NCBI GenBank assembly: GCA_013397845.1
Contig: VZTG01001536.1
Span: 761,154-825,153 of the forward strand
Length of the DNA: 64,000 nt
Direction: 5' to 3'
Source: Melanocharis versteri
Taxonomy: Eukaryota; Chordata; Aves; Passeriformes; Melanocharitidae
Below the pieces are notes generated by a model. The model was not told the DNA's origin and ran no database searches. It saw nothing but the letters and a program-made list of their open reading frames with translations. Numbering within the stretch: position 1 is the stretch's first letter; every line of letters starts with the position of its first letter. The position numbers and the translations under genes are program-made. Below, piece by piece: positions 61,391-64,000 of this stretch.

Positions 61391-64000
61391 CCAGGACAGG
61401 AGATAAACCTAATATTTTTATTAGATGTTACAAATTGATTTTAAGGAAGTACTGAAGATTCCTCATAAAAAATATCATCTGTAAGGAAATAAGAGAAGAT
61501 GAAAGGAAATAGGAGAAGACAGTTATAGAAAAACTATAACTGAACTTTATCTACAGCAAGTTATGACACAATTGCAGAAACTACTTCTGGGTCTCCAGGG
61601 GCACCATCTGTTTCCCCTAATTAATCAGAGATCACAAGAAAGGGCAATACTTAATCATAGTGTTTGCTTTTCTTTCTTCCATAATTTCATATACTTTGAT
61701 ATCATAGTGCAACAGATACACCATGAGAAAACTATTTACAATGGCTTTGGGGTGGTTACACCTATAAATAAGAGAGAATGAATAGTTAGAGTACACACAG
61801 CAGATGTGTTTGCACTGCTGCACTGATCAGGAAAGAAATAGCAGGTGAATATGGTGAATGATGTTGAAATTGAGGCATGTCTTTCTATGAAGTGCGGGTC
61901 TTCAGTTTCTCAAAAGTACATAAATTAAAATACAGTTTTATGGTTATGTCTATGACTAATATATTTAAGATAATAGTACAATTATCTGACTATGGTGTTA
62001 CTTTAAATACGAGAAGTGAGTTTGCATAGAATTTTATCTTATGAAAATATGTTCTTTATAATTAGATATCTTTCTTCTAAAATATATTGTGGAATCCTTT
62101 ATATGAGAAGCACCATGAGGTCCTTGCCTGAAAAAAATGCTTAAGATTTCATTTCACTCTTTATGGTAGATGAGGCTTTCTTTTTAAAAACTTTAGGTGC
62201 ATAAGGCAACCATAACAGTTTAACAATCCAGGTCAAATAGATTTGATTACAGAATTTTACTGAATGTCTTTTGGAAAGTAATTATTATGGATGATACTAC
62301 AACAGGAATACTTCCCACAAATAGGCAACACAGAGGAATCAGTGAAACATAACAGCATCACAGCAGGATGTTGACCAGTATGCCATGCCTGAAATTCTTA
62401 ACTTCTTACTTACAGTCTTCATCATAAGATTTAGGGAACTCTGGATACAAGTAGTCTAGTAATTAAATAACTTATTGAAAAAAAATTCTGTAAAATAAAA
62501 ATTCCCTAAGTTATATGTAAATGCTGCTTTCGCTTTTCTTCACAGTCTCTTCCTGCTTTTGATGTTTGCAATTCTTAGTAGGAAAGGCTAAAACAAATCT
62601 TCTATATAGCATTGTCAAATACAAAGAACATTGATCTGAATATGACAGCCAATGTATTGGAACTGCCAAAACAGTGCATCGATGCTCTTTATGTTTTATA
62701 AGTATTGAAATATCTCAGAAGTGATGTACTTCATTATTTTGAAGGCATGGTTTTTATAATACCCATTTCTCCTTCAAATCTAATCAATTGTTTGAATTGC
62801 TTTGAAAAAATAAAAGTAGATGAGTATTCTCAGAATACAAAAATGTTGAAAATGGAAAAATGCATTCTGGCTTTCCTTTGTCTGGATTTTGAAAAGCTGT
62901 CTTTGAAAACTTATATCACTATTAGGCAGAAGTGCATATAGAGGTTATGAAATCAAATTATTCACTGAATTGTGGCCAGAGACAGGTTTTCTAATCAGAG
63001 AAGCAGGTGACTGAAATAAGCATTACAGTGGAAATGCCGTTGCTCCATTGGTGTTCCTACTTCATTACAATGTTCTTCTTAATACTAAAACTTGATGAAC
63101 TATAGACAGACAACAGTTTACTAAAGTTTTTGCTTTCAGTCCATTATTACTTCTAATTTGGCTTTAATTAAGATTAGCCAAAGTTGCGATCTACTACTTG
63201 AATCTCTGATGTCAAGGTTTCATTCTGCTCAGTGACGCTAAAAGCAAGGCATCCATAGTTTAACTGATGCAGTTATTTAATGAATAGCTTCCTTTATTAA
63301 AAAAAAAATAAAGGTGAAAAAACTTAGCTGTCATCCTATAGGCAAGTTTCCAGATTTTTTAAAAAAATTTTATATCTTTCATAGCCAACAATACAAATAA
63401 AAAAAACCCAAACTAATACAGAGTTATTTTAACTGTTGATAGTATTTACTATTCATTTAGCAGACCACAGCAACAAAGATATCTTGAATAACATGCAGTT
63501 CAAGGAGCAATATATTACTATAGACAATAACTGTGTTCTGCCTCACAAAAAGGTGAAATATGTCTGAATGGCTTGAGGCACAAAGAGCAAGAAAAGCAAC
63601 AACAAAATTAAAACACAGCATAAATATACTCAGTTTCTAAATATACTAGCATTCAGTGCTTATTTTCATGGATTATTTTTTCAAGTTGTTATTTGGAATT
63701 CAAAATTTACCAAATTTTCCCAATATGTTTTTCTCAAAGGCTTGATGCTAGGCGGATATAATTATTACTAAAATGCTGTTTGCAGTTTTAAAGGTTGCTT
63801 GACATTAAAGAATCATAAAACCAAACATAAAATATTTCGCTGCAGGAAGTATGTTCTTTTGGAAGTATGCTTTTTAATATTCTTAGTGACTGTGTGTTGA
63901 AAACAGATTTTTATGTAAATTGTAGATGTCTAAATGCTTAAAAATGTTCATCATAAATTGTGGTGGTTAGTTGATTTTTCAGATCCATCACTTTATTGTG
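61391..64000. other. Gene-free stretch
   Basis: AT-rich sequence with no supported gene or mobile element. A purine-rich imperfect direct repeat (61,483-61,500 and 61,503-61,520; 16 of 18 bases equal) is followed by a perfect 9-bp hairpin (CAGTTATAG and CTATAACTG, loop of five; 61,520-61,542). Confidence 0.5.

Noticed and set aside
1..64000. CRISPR arrays, tRNA, rRNA, snRNA or satellite arrays
   Set aside because: No regularly spaced repeats, cloverleaf-type A/B boxes, snRNA signatures or long tandem arrays were seen on reading either strand.

Overview
The window reads as nuclear DNA of a bird. It is AT-rich and intron-like or intergenic almost throughout. It carries at least nine recognisable copies of the CR1 non-LTR retrotransposon and one solo LTR of an endogenous retrovirus family that I know from bird genomes. 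I see no operons, Shine-Dalgarno sites, CRISPR arrays, tRNA, rRNA or snRNA genes. Except for CR1 remnants and ORFs that span the run of N, open frames are about 155 codons or shorter, so any host protein here must be built from small exons.

Layout. (1) 1-12,870: probably the body of a minus-strand gene ('gene A'), with short candidate exons near 4.1, 5.0, 6.4, 10.8 and 11.4 kb, an old CR1 (6.70-7.15 kb) and a CR1 tail (11.16-11.35 kb). (2) 12,870-13,810: a CpG island interrupted by a 461-bp run of N (13,218-13,678). It holds the best-supported coding exon in the window, the first coding exon of gene A. (3) 13.8-about 43.5 kb: T-rich on the + strand and probably the body of a divergent plus-strand transcription unit ('unit B'), with short candidate exons and one 155-codon open frame at 28.8 kb. 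This part also holds a solo LTR (15.03-15.58 kb), a long CR1 with ORF2 remnants (29.77-31.11 kb) and a second CR1 fragment (31.50-31.96 kb). (4) 43.5-64 kb: no gene that I can support. It holds further CR1 fragments (47.6, 53.5, 56.6 and 61.3 kb) and several AT-rich stretches with palindromic, homeodomain- or POU-like motifs that could be conserved enhancers.

The main inference joins three observations: a CpG island, candidate exons pointing away from it on both sides, and a reversal of A/T strand bias across it. Together they suggest a bidirectional promoter at about 13.0-13.8 kb. I could not recognise either gene product, and the splice models are visual; chance splice-like pairs do occur at this base composition. 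I found no convincing new biological system. The most useful leads are the divergent promoter with its hidden gap, the unidentified gene A, and a small CpG cluster at 34.7 kb.
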